A stretch of 64,000 nt of DNA. Origin: Acinonyx jubatus (Eukaryota > Chordata > Mammalia > Carnivora > Felidae). Both the position numbers and the translations under genes were made by a program. Below, piece by piece: positions 25,547 to 37,689 of this stretch (position 1 is the stretch's first letter; every line of letters begins with the position of its first letter). The stretch lies in NCBI RefSeq assembly GCF_027475565.1, contig NC_069382.1, positions 194,648,786-194,712,785 on the forward strand, read 5' to 3'. The notes under the pieces were generated by a model. It made no database searches. It was not told the origin of the DNA and worked only from the letters and a program-made list of their open reading frames with translations.

Positions 25547-27779
25547 GGAGTCGTGTGGATGCAACAAGACCAGACACCCCAAGCACTGCAGAATGTCAAG
25601 GGATCGCATAGCCACATGCCTGCTTTATGGGTACAACCTGGACAGAGGTCCCCAGAGCCAGCCGGATCATTTTCTGGTGTAAGTCCGGGAAAAGGCCACA
25701 TTGTAATTCTAAGTATCTGTCCCAGAAGGACAGAGCGTTTCAACTAGAGAGTGACGGACATCCTTGCACTTGCCCAAAGAGCTACGGGATTGCACCGCTC
25801 ACTGCAAGGGGATAAAGCGGTCTATTCATCAACACCAAGATTCGCGAACGCTGCGCCGGTCCCGTCCAGCCCTTTCCCCACGAAGGGCAACAGTTGTGCT
25901 CTGGAGACAGCAGACCCAAGCTTGAATCCTGGCTGTAGCCCTTTGCTTTGAAACTTGGGCAAGTCCTCACAAGTGCTCACGGAAAGATCAGGGAAGTCCA
26001 AGAAAGCCCTTCCTTCAAGGGAGGCGGAGGTGAGGACAGGGACTCTACCTCCCTTCAGGGCACCATTTCACCTGCTGTGCCAAGTAGCAGGCAGCAGAGA
26101 AAAGCAAGAGCAGTGGCTGTATTCATCCTACAACTTACAGGAGGTCAGTACAAAGAGCAAAGACTGGAGGGGAAGCGAAGGGTTGGCCCAGAGCCTTCAC
26201 AGTCCTGTGCTCAAAGAGTGAAGTTGTGCAAGTCCAAGTCTCGAACCAGGTTAGGACAGATAGCGGAGGTTTAGCGGTCCATGAAGCACGGCTTTGAAGA
26301 ACGAAGATCAGTAATCAAGTAAGAGATGTTCCCTGAACTGTGTTTAGTCTGGAGCTACGCAGGAACAGAGCTCTCCTAGAGATAGAGGTGCTATAGAGAA
26401 GCTCAAATGGGAAAACTTATGCACAAGTTCTTACGGCTTGCAGGAATTTGAACACTCTTGTCGCACTGGTTACAGGTATTAGGCAGTCATGTGGCAAAGC
26501 GTGGTTCCCCACGGGGCCATGAAATACCATTGGTTTTTGAGCAGCTTCACAGGAAGCATCCACAGCAAGGCGTGACACTCAGCGCTGGAGAATTTACACA
26601 CCAGAGGTTAACACTCTTCTATAGGTTGAGAGAGACAGGCCAGGGTTTTGCATTATCAACCCTCTTTGACAGGACAAGCAGGAGAGCTCATTGGGTGATG
26701 GCCCCACTCCCAATAGTTCTCCCTTCTAGAAGGGCAGCCCAAAGCCCTGCCGCCCCAGGCTCCCAGGATCATGGGGTGGGTAGCCTATAGCTAAGTCTGC
26801 CCCGTGTCACTCCGCTCCCATTCATAGGTAAACTAGGGTTTGACCCTTTGGCCAAATCTGGACGTTTCCCTGGCCATTTCCAAGTGAGGGTCTGCTCATG
26901 GCAGATTGGAGAGAATGGCGGTGTGGCCAGCTTAGAGATGGAGACGTTATCTATTGCAGCAACATTCCAGAGACAATCGAGGGAGGTTTACCCAAGCTGG
27001 CTTGCAAATGGTAGGGTAGGACCCAGGAAAGAGACCAAGATTTCTAGAGAAATCTGAGCCCGTGATGGGGAAGTTCCCCTAGTGTACAGGACCCTGCCTC
27101 CAGGAGATGGACTAGTCCAACCACAAGCTCTTCTAGAGGATCAGCACCCATTCTTGGGCTCTTGCAGCATCTGGGCACAGTGCCCTTTGCAGGGGCCCAA
27201 TATTCTTTAACAGGAAGGAGATCCCTTTCCAGATCCTCAGACATGAGAACAGGAGGGTCGGAAGTGTGCAAGTAGGTTTACAGGCCTTGCACACAAGGCC
27301 AGAATTCCTGCGATTCCTTTGTTTTTCTGCAAAGCTTCTGGAAGCAGGAGCCTCAGAGGTCTCCTGTAGGTTCCTCATTTATGGAAGGGGTAACCAGGAC
27401 GCCTGGGCTAAGCGTGCCACGCATTCTGAACCCTTATTTTCACCACAAAATATTTGTCAGAACAGACTTGAAGCAGCGAGGCCTCGTACTTACTCCTGGA
27501 AGCCCGTGGAAGGGTTTTGTCAGTTACCCCACTCAAGCAACTGCAACCACGTTACCCTGGGGTGTCAGGGAAAGCTCAGAAACCACAGGTGCCACAGCTC
27601 TCAAGCAGCTGCCGTGCAGAGCAGCAGAGCTGAGAAGCCCTGAGGTGACCCCTGTGGCTGGAAAAGACCTAGGGACAGAGCTACTGGAGAGCCAACCAAA
27701 GCCTGGGTCCCCCAGGGCCTTAGAGACCAACATCCTCCCCAGGCCCACATGTTAAGAGACAGGTGTGGGGGTTGCTGAC
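25547..27779. other. Intergenic stretch
   Basis: The first part may continue the split MaLR LTR. The rest shows no named repeat or gene. Open frames reach about 126 codons and are unsupported. Confidence 0.45.
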
Positions 27780-28260
27780 AAGGTTTGAGGTTACTCTGGC
27801 TCTGAGTGGATACAGCAGTTAGGAAGTGGTTAAAGTAGCCCAGAGGAGGCGAGAAAGCTTGAAGGCCAGCCGTGTTTAGGAGATGGAAGTGTTAGATTTA
27901 AGAGATGCAGGCATTCAAGGAACGAGATTTGGTGAAGGGTCGAACGTAGGGGTGAGATCGGGTGAGATCGGGCTAAGGTTTCTGACCAGTGCAGCCGGAG
28001 ACAGGGATTGCTGGTCGCTGTGGGAAGGGAGCCCTCAAAGAATCAGCCCTGTGGGGGGGGGGGGGGGGAGGGAGTTGGTCTTAGACTGGTTTAGTCCCAG
28101 GAAGTGCCCTCGGGACTTCCCTGAGATGCCAGGGAGCAGCTGGGAACAGGAGTTGCCAGAAGTGGCTGGACCAACATGTAGAGTAGGAGTCACCAGGATA
28201 CAGACATTCAGGGTCCCCACTGGAGACCAAGGGCAGGCTGTTAGGTGGTTGTATTAACCA
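27780..28260 (-). mobile_element. L2 fragment (antisense)
   Basis: Strings such as tttgaggttactctggctctg, agtggttaaag and gttagatttaagagatgcaggcattc recall the antisense L2 body. A G homopolymer (28,053-28,068) interrupts it. Confidence 0.6.
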
Positions 28261-29379
28261 AGGTGTATGTAAGGGAGGAGAACCCGAGGAAAAGCACTGG
28301 AACTACGGTTAGTCACAGCACATATCACTCAGGGGTCACTGGGTCCTTACAGCTTAGACAGCCAAATAGAACGTTCCAGATGTGAGAAGAGGATTCCTTT
28401 TCACAAGGAAAAGCAGTGCTGTCAATAGGTTTACAACCTATTTGAAATACATATGAACCTCCCCTCTCCATCCCCGCCTCCCTCCCCCCCCTCCCCCCAG
28501 AGTTCTAAACCCTTGGATACTTCACTTCCTGGTTCTTCCCCTCCCCACTTTTGCAGGCTTATTTTCTTGGGCTTTGCAATGAGCATGCACCAAAAAACCG
28601 AAGTCTCTGCGCCCCTCAAGGACTGTAGTTTTTGCCTTACGTGGGCATAGCTGACCTCCGGGTAAGGCTATAACCTCTGTAGTATTCAGCCAATGAGGAA
28701 CCAGGGGAGGGATTTGCACCCTAGGAGATCAATTGCCTGCCGTAACTGCCCCGTTGTGTCTATCCAGTTACCTGCTCTTGCAAGAACGTTCATTACAGCC
28801 TCGCTTCACTGTGCTCCCAGTCTCCGCGTCCCCCTGGATTGGGTCAGCGGGTTTCTCACACTAGAGACGAACCAGAGGAATAACACCTTGGTATCCCAAC
28901 TGCCTGCCAAGTCACGTAGTCTGTAAACTTTTTTTAAGCTAGTAGCAGCATCCCCAGCCCCCAATTTAAGTCCGCAGATCAACATCACAAGCTAGCAGCA
29001 AGACCTCGAGCCAGGGTTTGGGGAATGTTTTACTTAGGTTTGCTTTCCAAGTAGCATCAAAATCCAACAGAAGGCTTTATATACATGTTAAAGCTTGCAA
29101 GTGCTTGAGGTTGGGTACCTTAGTTTTATTTCCACCGGGGTCCTTCCACGACGTAAATATCCTAAGGGTGAACTTAAATTCACCTGTTCTGAACCTTAAG
29201 TCCCATTAAAGTCTGATCATTCAATCCTGGTTTCTCTAGTTAATAGCCAACACTTGCTTGACCACTTGTTTTAGGAATCCTCATTTGGTACAAAGACTTA
29301 ATTTACGTTTCTATAGTCCTGTTCATAGAACTACTTTAACATCCCTTGTTTCTTGATCCAAGATTGCACGTGGGGTGCA
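28261..29379. other. Intergenic stretch
   Basis: A CT-rich patch lies at about 28,458-28,500. No gene was recognised. Confidence 0.45.
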
Positions 29380-29960
29380 GGGGCATCCATTTGGACATCC
29401 AATGTGGGCCAGATGGATCTACTCTAGACAAACCACAGGAAAGGGAGGATTCAGGAATGTATTCCTAAGGGCTGGAAGCTTGGGATTTAAAGTAAGGTCG
29501 TCAGGGAAGGTGACGTTTATCGAGGAGACCCTGAAGCAGTTAAGTACTTCTGGAGAGAATAATTCAAAGTAGAAAACAAATCACCCAGGCCCTGGAGTAG
29601 GAATATGCCTGGGACATTCCGGGAGCAACAAGGCAGCAGGTGTGCGGAAGAAAGAAGATAGAGCTAAGGGCAGTAGATGGAGCCTTTTGTAACCGAGACT
29701 TTTTACTTAGGGCCCAGTCAACCACTTTGAAGACCTCAGCTTTTGAGCCTAAGAGCTTTGAGTTTTGTAAAGCAAAAAATAGGTTTCAGCTTCTAGAAAA
29801 AACGCTCAGGCTGCAATCTGGAAGACAGACTGAGTTGAAGGGGAGGGAGGATAGGAGCCTAACAGACTAGATAACAAGCACCTGCAATTACCCAGGTGAG
29901 CGTTCAAGGCTTGGTTCTTGACTAACAGCCAAGGAAGAGAGAACCCGGATCCAGTTCGAA
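29380..29960 (-). mobile_element. L2 fragment (antisense)
   Basis: The order ggtgacgttta...gagaccctgaag, attccgggagcaacaaggcagca, ctttgagttttgta and gcaattacccaggtgagcg follows an antisense L2. It may be the other half of the element at 27,780. Confidence 0.7.
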
Positions 29961-30389
29961 AACAGTGTCTACTAGGCTTCCCAGATTAGAAAAATAGGAA
30001 TTCAACCATCACACTGTGAGGTTTTCTAGCGCAGGCTTCAGACGCTTACGTACCCACAGGTGCTTCACAGATTCTCGTTTGGCACCCCCCCCCCCCGCCC
30101 CCATCTCAGGAAAACTACAACCCCTGCTGAAAAGTGAGGCTCCGAGCCGCTGCCTCGATCTTCCAAGTTCCCCTTTGCCTTCCCCCTCCGTCATTGACCC
30201 ACTCTGGTATTCTTAGAACCTACGTTCCCTTTTGCTCTCCTTGGCTTCTTAGCTTTCTAAAGTTTGAGAGAGAGAGAGAGAGAGAGTGAGTTTGGGCCCG
30301 GAAAGACACATCCCTAAGGTTTCTGCTGCGAGACAGTTTTTGAGGAAGGGGGACTCCCACTCATCTAGCTTCCAAGAAAAAAAACAGAA
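29961..30389. other. Promoter-proximal upstream DNA
   Basis: Contains a C homopolymer (about 30,085-30,098) and a GA repeat (30,266-30,286), the latter a possible GAGA-type factor site. No gene. Confidence 0.5.
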
Positions 30390-30665
30390 ACCCACTATGT
30401 TTGCAAAACCCGAACGGGCGCCGAATCAGCCTCAGCAGGAAGGCTAGCGGCTCGGGAACGCCCGCTACACAAACACAAGCACGGAGAGGGCTTCCGCGGC
30501 CCCCCGCTACCGCAAGCTCGGCGCCCGCAGAACTCCAGCGAGGAGCCGCCCGAAAAGCCCGCTCTCCCTTCCCCCGAAGAACTCCGCAACCCTCCACCAA
30601 CCGCGGCCAGGACCACTCTGATGGAGTAGGCGCTCCCGCGCCGCCCTTTTACAGGACCGTGTGTA

Positions 30666-30690
30666 ACGTCACTTCCGGGGGCGGGGCGGC
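30666..30690 (+). promoter_or_regulatory. CRE half-site, ETS site and GC box cluster
   Basis: ACGTCA (30,666-30,671) is directly followed by CTTCCGG (30,672-30,678) and then by GGGGCGGGG. These are core motifs for CREB/ATF, ETS (for example GABPA) and SP/KLF factors. The compact order is typical of housekeeping promoters. Factor occupancy is inference. Confidence 0.5.
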
Positions 30691-30774
30691 CGGGGCGGGC
30701 CCCGCGCGGGGCGGGGGGAAGGGCGGCCCCGTCCGCGCAGGCTCACGCGGGCTGCAGCCGCCGAGCCGAGCGCT

Positions 30775-30790
30775 TGACTATATATGGTCA
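30775..30790 (+). promoter_or_regulatory. CArG/TATA-like quasi-palindrome
   Basis: The 16 bases TGACTATATATGGTCA read almost the same on both strands. The core CTATATATGG is one base from the SRF consensus CC(A/T)6GG and also contains a TATA-like run. It lies about 245 bases before the start codon, close to the expected transcription start. Many actin-cytoskeleton genes are controlled by SRF/MRTF, so an SRF site would fit, but binding is inferred. Confidence 0.5.
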
Positions 30791-31031
30791 AAGCTGGGGG
30801 CGAGCCGCGCGCGGGGCCGCGCTTCCGGGTTCGGCGCGTCCGCAGCGGCAGCGCGCAGGGCAGGGCGCGAGCCGGCCTCGGAGCCCCGGCCTCGGACCGC
30901 CCCCTCCGCGCCCGGCACGCCCGGCGCCGCCTTTCGGCCCCCATCCCCGGCCCGGCCTCCGCCAGTCTGCTTCGCGGCGCGGGCGGCCTCGGAGGCTCTC
31001 GGCGAGCGCGGCACGGTAACAAGTGGGCAGG

Positions 31032-31047
31032 ATGCCGTACGAGATCA
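31032..31047 (+). CDS. WDR1: WDR1 coding exon 1
   Basis: Encodes Met-Pro-Tyr-Glu-Ile plus the first base of a lysine codon. The donor is GTAAGT at 31,048. The base at -3 of the ATG is A, a good initiation context. Joining to exon 2 completes AAG and gives the conserved lysine pair. Confidence 0.95.
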
Positions 31048-31494
31048 GTAAGTACCGCGGCCCCGTGCCCCCGGGGTGGGCGCCTATGTCCCCCGTCCCC
31101 CCGGCCATCGGTGGGGCGCGGGCGGCCCGGCGGGGTCCCGGGCCGCGGGGGAGGGGTGAGGGCGCAGGCCGGCGAGCGCCCCGCCGCCCTCGGGGCGCCC
31201 GGCGGCGATCCCCGGCCCGGGTGGGGGTGCCCCAAAGTTGGCGCTGCGGGCTGGGCCCGTGGGAGCCCCCGCGTCCCTGAAGGGCCTGGTCGGGAGCGCA
31301 GACCAGGAAGTCGCGCCGTCCCTTGCGCTCCTTCAAAGTGGCTGCCGCCCCTCCTGGTGGTGGCAACAGGTGACCGGCTGAGACCGGTCCAGGGCCCCTC
31401 TCTAGTCCGCTCCCACCCCTCCGTCCTCAGCCCGGCCTGGGGGATGAGGCGGGGGCTGCCCCTAACGTGCTCTGCTTGATTTGTGTCTCCGCAG
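31048..31494 (+). other. Intron 1
   Basis: GT-AG intron of 447 bases, GC-rich, mostly inside the CpG island. The acceptor is TCTCCGCAG. No interspersed repeat was recognised. Long open frames across it are compositional. Confidence 0.9.
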
Positions 31495-31616
31495 AGAAGG
31501 TGTTCGCCAGCCTCCCCCAGGTGGAGAGGGGCGTCTCTAAAATCATCGGCGGCGACCCCAAGGGCAACAATTTTCTTTACACCAATGGGAAGTGCGTCAT
31601 TCTAAGAAACATCGAC
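31495..31616 (+). CDS. WDR1: WDR1 coding exon 2
   Basis: Encodes residues 6-46, with VFASLPQVERG near the start and CVILRNID at the end. The exon ends exactly at a codon boundary (phase 0), followed by GTGAGT. This is the first blade region of the N-terminal propeller. Confidence 0.97.
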
Positions 31617-31829
31617 GTGAGTACCCCCTCCCCGTATCCCCCCGCCCAGGCGAGGTCCCTATCTTGGGCGCGACTCTCAGGTTAATTCCTCTTCCCCTCT
31701 ATGGCTTCTTCTCCCGCTCTCCGCAGCCTGAGGAGGGTGAGGACGCCACGCCCCCTCAGCCTTGGGACCACACCTCGGAAGCCTAGCAGACTAGCAGATG
31801 GTTTCAAGGTGGCCAGGCCCACTTCTCAC

Positions 31830-32115
31830 TCTTTTCATGGGGAAACTGAGGCTCAGATTAGTTCAGATCATAAGTATAAGCGCTCTGGATTAGGGGGATC
31901 GGACACACCCGGCCAGCTGCTGCTTGACCTTGGGGTAGCTGGTGACTTGGGCCTGGGAATCCCAGTGCCCTCATCTGTAAAATGGAGGTGATGACACCAG
32001 GCTCCCCCCCCCCCCCCCCCACTTCCCCTGACCGCCTGTGCCCGCTGAATGAGATGATGCGTCCCTCCCACCGGCTCGCCTGGCACACACCCAGTGCTTG
32101 GTAAATGGCCCTTGT
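31830..32115 (+). repeat. MIR with internal poly-C expansion
   Basis: Contains catctgtaaaatggaggtgatgacacc and a tail like tggcacacacccagtgcttggtaaatg. A C-run at about 32,004-32,020 sits where the consensus has a short pyrimidine-poor stretch. Confidence 0.8.
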
Positions 32116-33789
32116 GTATAATCATTACCAACACCCAGGGGCTCTCAGTGTGAGCCGCCAGGACTCACACTCAGGCCTCTCTGCACACCATCCGGATCTG
32201 AGCCCCGGCGCAAAATCAGGAATGGTTTATTCCCATGAAGCATTGAGACAGACATTCTGTACTCAGGCCAAGAATGCTTGTCGAGCCAATGTCGTGGGGA
32301 ATCCTGTTACTCCTCTGTAATTACCCAAACGACCCAGTCTGCTTGTTGGTCTCCCCACCGCCAAGATTGCACACTGAAATCTTTCTTCACCCTTCCCCAG
32401 CCTGAGTGACGGGATGGAAGGGGAAAGTGCCAGCACAACCATTGGGGGGGGGGGGGATGTTCTCCTGAACTGTGCTTGGGGTCGGGCCTCGTGCACAGTA
32501 TGTAGGCAGATGATTTTGATTGGCCGTGCTCCCAAGGGATGTCAGCTTAGATTCACATCTGTTGTGAGTGATTACCCCTAGTGGGTTGGGATTGTTGCTG
32601 ATCGGGTGCACTTGCCCTCAGGAACCTCACAACTGGCTGAGGGAGCGAAGGAGCTGTGTGGGCCTCCGCTTTCTTGCCTGTAAAAGGAGAGGCCTCTACC
32701 TGGTCTGAGGTGCCCTCATCTCTGGGTAAGCCAGCCTGTCACCGTTGCCCCTCTGCTCAAGGACTGAGCCCCGTGTGACAGTTTCAGCCCTGCCCGGGCT
32801 TGCTGGGCACCTCAGATGAAGGGGGTGGGTGGGTGTGAACGTTCTCTGAAAGTGCTAACAGCTATTGTGCTAGTCACACGGATTCCTAGAAAGCTGATCT
32901 GGCCTCGCTCAGAACTGGGGGAAACCTTGCCAAGGACCTAGATGGTAATGATCCGGAGGTCTCCAGGGTGAGGTCCCGAGATTTCGAGTAAATAAAAGTT
33001 TAGACGACCCAGAGTAGATACTCACTGGCAGTTTGGCAAACAAAGTGGACTAAAGCGTTCTCAGGGATCCAGAGCATTGGAACACCAGGCCTGCCCCTAG
33101 CAGTCATGCTCATGTCCCTGCAGTCTGCGTGTACTTCCAGACGGGAGGCCTCCCGTGAGGTGGCCACTGTGTGTCTGGTACCAGGGAGGGTTCTTCAACT
33201 GCAGCCTCTCTCTCAGCACCACCCCCACCCCCGCCACTGGGCCCATTGCTCCGAAGAGAGGTGAGGCCAGTGATCAGAGTTGTTTCCACCGGAATTGTTC
33301 ACAGTCGCACACGAGCACCCCCTTCGCCAACATTCCCCGCCTCGTGCAACTCATTCTGCTCGTTCTTCGGAAGTCTTTCTTTTTACCAGTACCCCAGACT
33401 TCACCGTTCTCTGTTGAGGGTGCCTCTGCTCTTCTTTCCCACCTATTTGTAAGTTTCCGCAGGGCCCAGGACAGCACGGTGCTGCTAATGCGTCCCTTCC
33501 TGATCTGGATGTACATCAGGCACCCCAGGCTCTTGTTGGATTGAGGGACCATTGGTACTCAATTAAGGATGGGCACCATTTTTATTAGGGTACAACATTC
33601 CTGGGAAAAAAGACGTGAGCCCTTGTGAACGTTCAGGGAACAGGAAGGAAGATGGTCTGGTTAAATTACAGGCTCAAGAAGGAGAAGAGATCCGAAAGAA
33701 AGGTGGAGACCCGGTTGTGGAATGTCCAACAGATGTCTGATTGGCTTCTACTTGACGTGTCCTAAGCACAGTAGGGTTTCCTGTGTGTC

Positions 33790-34490
33790 CTGTCCCCCAG
33801 ACAGCAACGCTATCGCTCCAACTGTTCAGGCCCCAAACCTTGAACTTCTGCTTGATTTCCCTCTTTTTCTTCCACGCCATGTTTAATTCTCCAGTGAATC
33901 CTAGTGACTCCTCTCAAACTAACTTCAGAATCCGGCATTTTTTCTACCTGCTGTTTCCACCTCCTCCAAGCTACCATCCTCTCTGGGTTGCAAGACAGAA
34001 AACCCAAACTGGTCTCCCTGATTCCGTGCTGGCTCTCCTCCAGTCTGCTCTCAGAGCACGGCTGGACCGGGTTTGGTAAAATAGGAGGTGGCATTCATTG
34101 TCCTCTTTGCCCTCCCTTACTATGGCTGATGCGGCCTCACCATTGAGCCTGGTTCCTCGGTCTCACCCCCAAAACCCCACCCCACCCTTCTCACTCATCT
34201 CCAGGCACCCTTGCCTCCGTGATCTTCCGGAAACATGCCACACATCTGTCTTAGGACATGGGAACTAATAGCACTCCCATCCTGGCCTTCTCTACCCCGC
34301 AGCTAACATGGCAGGAGCCGGTGGGCAGGCCGCCACATCCTATGACCAGATATGCCCATCTGCCTGTCTTCTGTAACCAGACTGGAAGCTCCTTGAAAGT
34401 AGGACTTTGTTCTTCTGTTTCTTTCACCTCTGTGTCTTCCCCCAGGAGAGTACCTGGCACATAACAGGTGCTCAGTAAGTATTTGTCACA
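33790..34490 (+). mobile_element. L2 (sense), 3' part
   Basis: Strings such as aaactggtctccctgattccg, gaagctccttgaaagtaggactttg and gagagtacctggcacataac, then gtgctcagtaagtatttgt, mark the L2 3' region. Confidence 0.8.
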
Positions 34491-34822
34491 ACGCCTTGAA
34501 AGCCAGGCTGTGCCATGGAGATAACAGGCAGCCATTGAAGGTTTTACTGCCTAGAAATAAGAAAAGCTCCGCCTGCATAAGGTTGCTGGATCTTTATTTT
34601 GTGGCGTCTCCCTTTCATACCAAACAGGTATCCATACCCTTGTGACTTCCCATTTGGAAGTTCCCATTCATTGTGTGGACTTAAAAGTTGTTTTGTGAAC
34701 CCAGCACACTGGCACTTCATAAACTTGAGGAAAGAGTATTTATTTCCTATCAGCACATCCGTGGCCACACCTGCAGAATGAAAAGTTTGCAGTGATGTGG
34801 CCATCTGGAATAGAAGAATCCA

Positions 34823-35000
34823 GGGGCAGCCTGGGTGGCTCAGTCCACTATGCATCTGACACTTGATTTTGACTCAGGTCATGATCCCAGGGTTGCGGGA
34901 TGGAGCCCCGTGTTGAGCTCCGTGCTGAGAGTGGAGCCTGCTTAAGATTCTCTTTGTGCCCCCTTGTGCTCTCTCTAAAATAAAAATCAGAAAAAAGAAA
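34823..35000 (+). mobile_element. Carnivoran SINE
   Basis: The head ggggcagcctgggtggctca is followed by the tRNA-like body and a tail of aaaataaaaatcag. Flanks gaatccag and aactccag may be a worn target-site duplication. Confidence 0.85.
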
Positions 35001-35937
35001 ACTCCAGAAGGGGAGAGCCTGGTATATTCTTACTTCGAGGCCAGCGTCGCCATTGCCCCTGCCTATTCTGCAGAGACAGGGAAGAGCTTTCTCCCAGTGG
35101 CAGTGAAGAAGCTTCTCCGTGATTCTGAACTGCCCAGTGTCAGAAGGCCCTTGAAAGCTGCCACAAGCAGTCAGCAGATTTGCTACAAGCGAGTTTGGGG
35201 CTCGCTTTTAAAGGACCCGGTCCCTAGATTCCAGAACTGAAATCTGTATATTTGAAAAAATTAGGTGCATGAAATCAAATTCTAGGAAGTGAAATGTTTG
35301 TTGCAGTTCAACACTCTCTGCTTCCAAGTGCAGTATGAAGTTCAGGGTTGTTGAACCTGAGTGCTGAGCTTCTCATGGTGCGGTCTGCAGCCAGTCATGT
35401 GTAGAAGGACCACCTGTGCATCCCCCCGCCTGGGGGAGGGGGTATGTAAAGGGACAGATGGCTTGAGAAGGGCTGACGTTGTCGCTCCTGTCTGTCTGCA
35501 CGTGCCTCCTGAGTCCCTGCTGTGTGTGCTGGGAGCACAGATCCAGGGGAGGCCCCCTCCTGCACGGAGCTCATGGCCTCGCTGGGAGTGAAACAAGCCA
35601 GCAGGTGACCGAAGGGAGCAGTGTGCTGGGTTAGCACCTGTGCAGAAAATGAGCAGGGTAGCACATGCGAGAGCTTAACCCGGGAGAGACCTGGGGGAGG
35701 GTCTGATCTTTAAGAGGAGTCAGGCCCAGACAAGGCCACGGAGCTGTGTGGACCAGTAACGTGATCAGATCTGTAGTAGAGCTTGTTCTGTGCCTCAGGT
35801 TGGAGGTTCAAGACAAACGCACTCCGCAAGTGCTGATTAGCTGCTAGAACCAGCCCTTGCTTCCTGTTTTCCCCCACACGTTCACCAAGCTTGTCTTGCG
35901 GAGCCCTGCCCATGGCCACCGTGTCCAAGATTTAAAT

Positions 35938-36127
35938 CAGTGGCTGGGAGGAGGTTTTGCCCCCAGCCCCACCCCCTAAGAGCTATCTGGCAATGTCTGG
36001 AGACATTTTTTTGTGCTACTGGTATCTATCTAGTGGGCAGAGGCCAGGGATGTTGCCAGGATCCCACAGTGCTCAGGACTATCCTGTAAGTTATGTGGCC
36101 CCAAATCTCAGTAGCGTTGAGAACCTT
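35938..36127 (+). mobile_element. MER20-like hAT-Charlie element
   Basis: Contains caatgtctggagacattttt, ggtgctactgg-like sequence and gtgggcagaggccagggatg, ending gttgagaacc. It is a non-autonomous DNA transposon with no coding capacity. The family name is from memory. Confidence 0.75.
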
Positions 36128-36163
36128 GGTGAGTAACATTCTAATGCTCTGGTTAGGCGCTTT

Positions 36164-36397
36164 AAAAGAATCTTCTGAGTGATTTGGGGGCACCTGGGTG
36201 GCTCAGTCGGTTAAGCGCTGACCCTGATTTCGGCTCAGGTCATGACCTCATGGTTTGCAAGTTCGAGCCCTGCCTCGGGCTCCGTGCTGTGCTTGGGATT
36301 CTCTCCCTTTCTTCTGCCCCTCCCCAGCTCGTGCTCTTTCTCTCAAAAATAAATAAACTGGAAAAAAAAAAGAAAAAGAATGTCCTGAATGATTTGG
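36164..36397 (+). mobile_element. Carnivoran SINE with target-site duplication
   Basis: The SINE proper (about 36,187-36,373) begins ggggcacctgggtggctcag and ends in an AATAAA-containing A-rich tail. The flanks at 36,164-36,187 and 36,374-36,397 match over about 24 bases with few differences, a clear target-site duplication. Confidence 0.93.
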
Positions 36398-37689
36398 AAA
36401 CAAGAGGGAAGAACCAGTTGCACCACAGAGCAACAAGGAAGTTTCCTGGAGAAGGGACACCTCTGAGTTGCGTTTTGGAGGATGAGTAAGAGTTCTCCGG
36501 GAAGAGGAGCGAGACAGAGACCTAGCAGAGATGGGGGAGAATCTAGACCGGGAACCAAATGTGCACCGAGGTTGGAGGAAGTTTGACACGGGCTCCGGGC
36601 GGTGGCTTCAGTACATTCCTTAACCCTGTCTGTGGGGGTGTAGAGCGGGCTCTCAGAGCCTTGGAGCTTAAAGAAGTCAAGGTTGCCGCCTCATGTCTGA
36701 GGCCAGTGGAGAGAGGTGGTCCTGGTTCCCGTTGGGTTGTGGAAGTCGTCCGTGCCCAGAACAGTTGGAGGTGCCCATTTGTATCCCTGTGCCACACCCA
36801 GCCGTCATCCCCCACAGGGCCTTGTTACAGATGACGTGTAGGCTGTGCACTGGAAAGGGCCCTTTTTTGCTTCTTTGCTTCTCTTCCAGAGTCTCGGTAG
36901 AACCTGCCCGGCTTTGGTGGTGGTGGACCCCCTAGAAAGACCTGGATCCCAGGCTCCGCTCAGCTTGCTAGTAGCTTCTACCCACCAGTTTTATCTCTGC
37001 TCCCTGGAACCTTACCCAGAAAATGGCAGTTTCTCCACCGCAGGCCATCCCAGCCTGGGCATCCCCACCCCCAGCCCCAGCCCCGCCTGTGTTCAGCCCT
37101 TCTCTGCGGGGACCCCAGGCTTCTGCTGGTCCAGCTCACTGCCCTGAGCACCGCCTCTGGTAAAGGAGCTCATCTTTGTTGAGCACTTGGTATGCTGGGC
37201 AGTGGCCGAGCACTTCACGTACATACTTCATCCAGTTTGGTTTTCTTATCTGTAAGAACAGGGAGAACGGGTAACAGGGTCACTGTGGGATGTCACAGAG
37301 TCCTTTCACAAGTATTCCTGGAGGGTTGCCTGGGCTGTGATGGTACGCGGTGCCTTCTTCACATCCGCCCTGGTGGCTCAGTGCTGTCTCTTTCTAGAGG
37401 TGCCAGACTGAAGCCCCAGGGGTCCCTTCATGACTGCTCAGTGAGGCCCTGCGCAGACAGAGGGAGAGGAGGGACAGGAAGGGAGGTGGCGGTGGCCTTG
37501 TCTGTGCTGGGGTCCCTGCTCTAAGGCTTGGTTTGCTCCGTTGGGAAGGGGTTGAGCTGGGAGGCAGGAGGGAAAGTCACTCCAGGAGGGGTGGGCCCTG
37601 CAGGACCGCTGAATGACCTGGCCCCACACCGTTCAGAAACCTGTGGGCTAGACAGAAGTGCTACTCTGAGTTAAAAGAATCAGGCTAAC

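Larger units (their letters stand above)
30390..31460 (+). promoter_or_regulatory. WDR1: CpG-island promoter of WDR1
   Basis: CpG density and GC content rise sharply here against the AT-richer DNA to the left. The island spans upstream DNA, the probable 5' UTR, exon 1 and most of intron 1. It contains GC boxes at about 30,678-30,735, an ETS-like CTTCCGG at 30,672-30,678 and a CArG/TATA-like element at 30,778-30,787. Transcription probably starts around 30,800-30,850, inferred from the position of that element and a 5' UTR of about 200 nt in related genes. No ATG lies between about 30,788 and the coding start. Long open frames on both strands here are what GC-rich DNA produces and are not called genes. 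Confidence 0.85.

Noticed and set aside
30401..31479. Several 180-230 residue frames on both strands of the CpG island
   Set aside because: Mutually overlapping, Arg/Ala/Pro/Gly-rich and spanning exon 1 and intron 1. Stops are scarce at this GC content.
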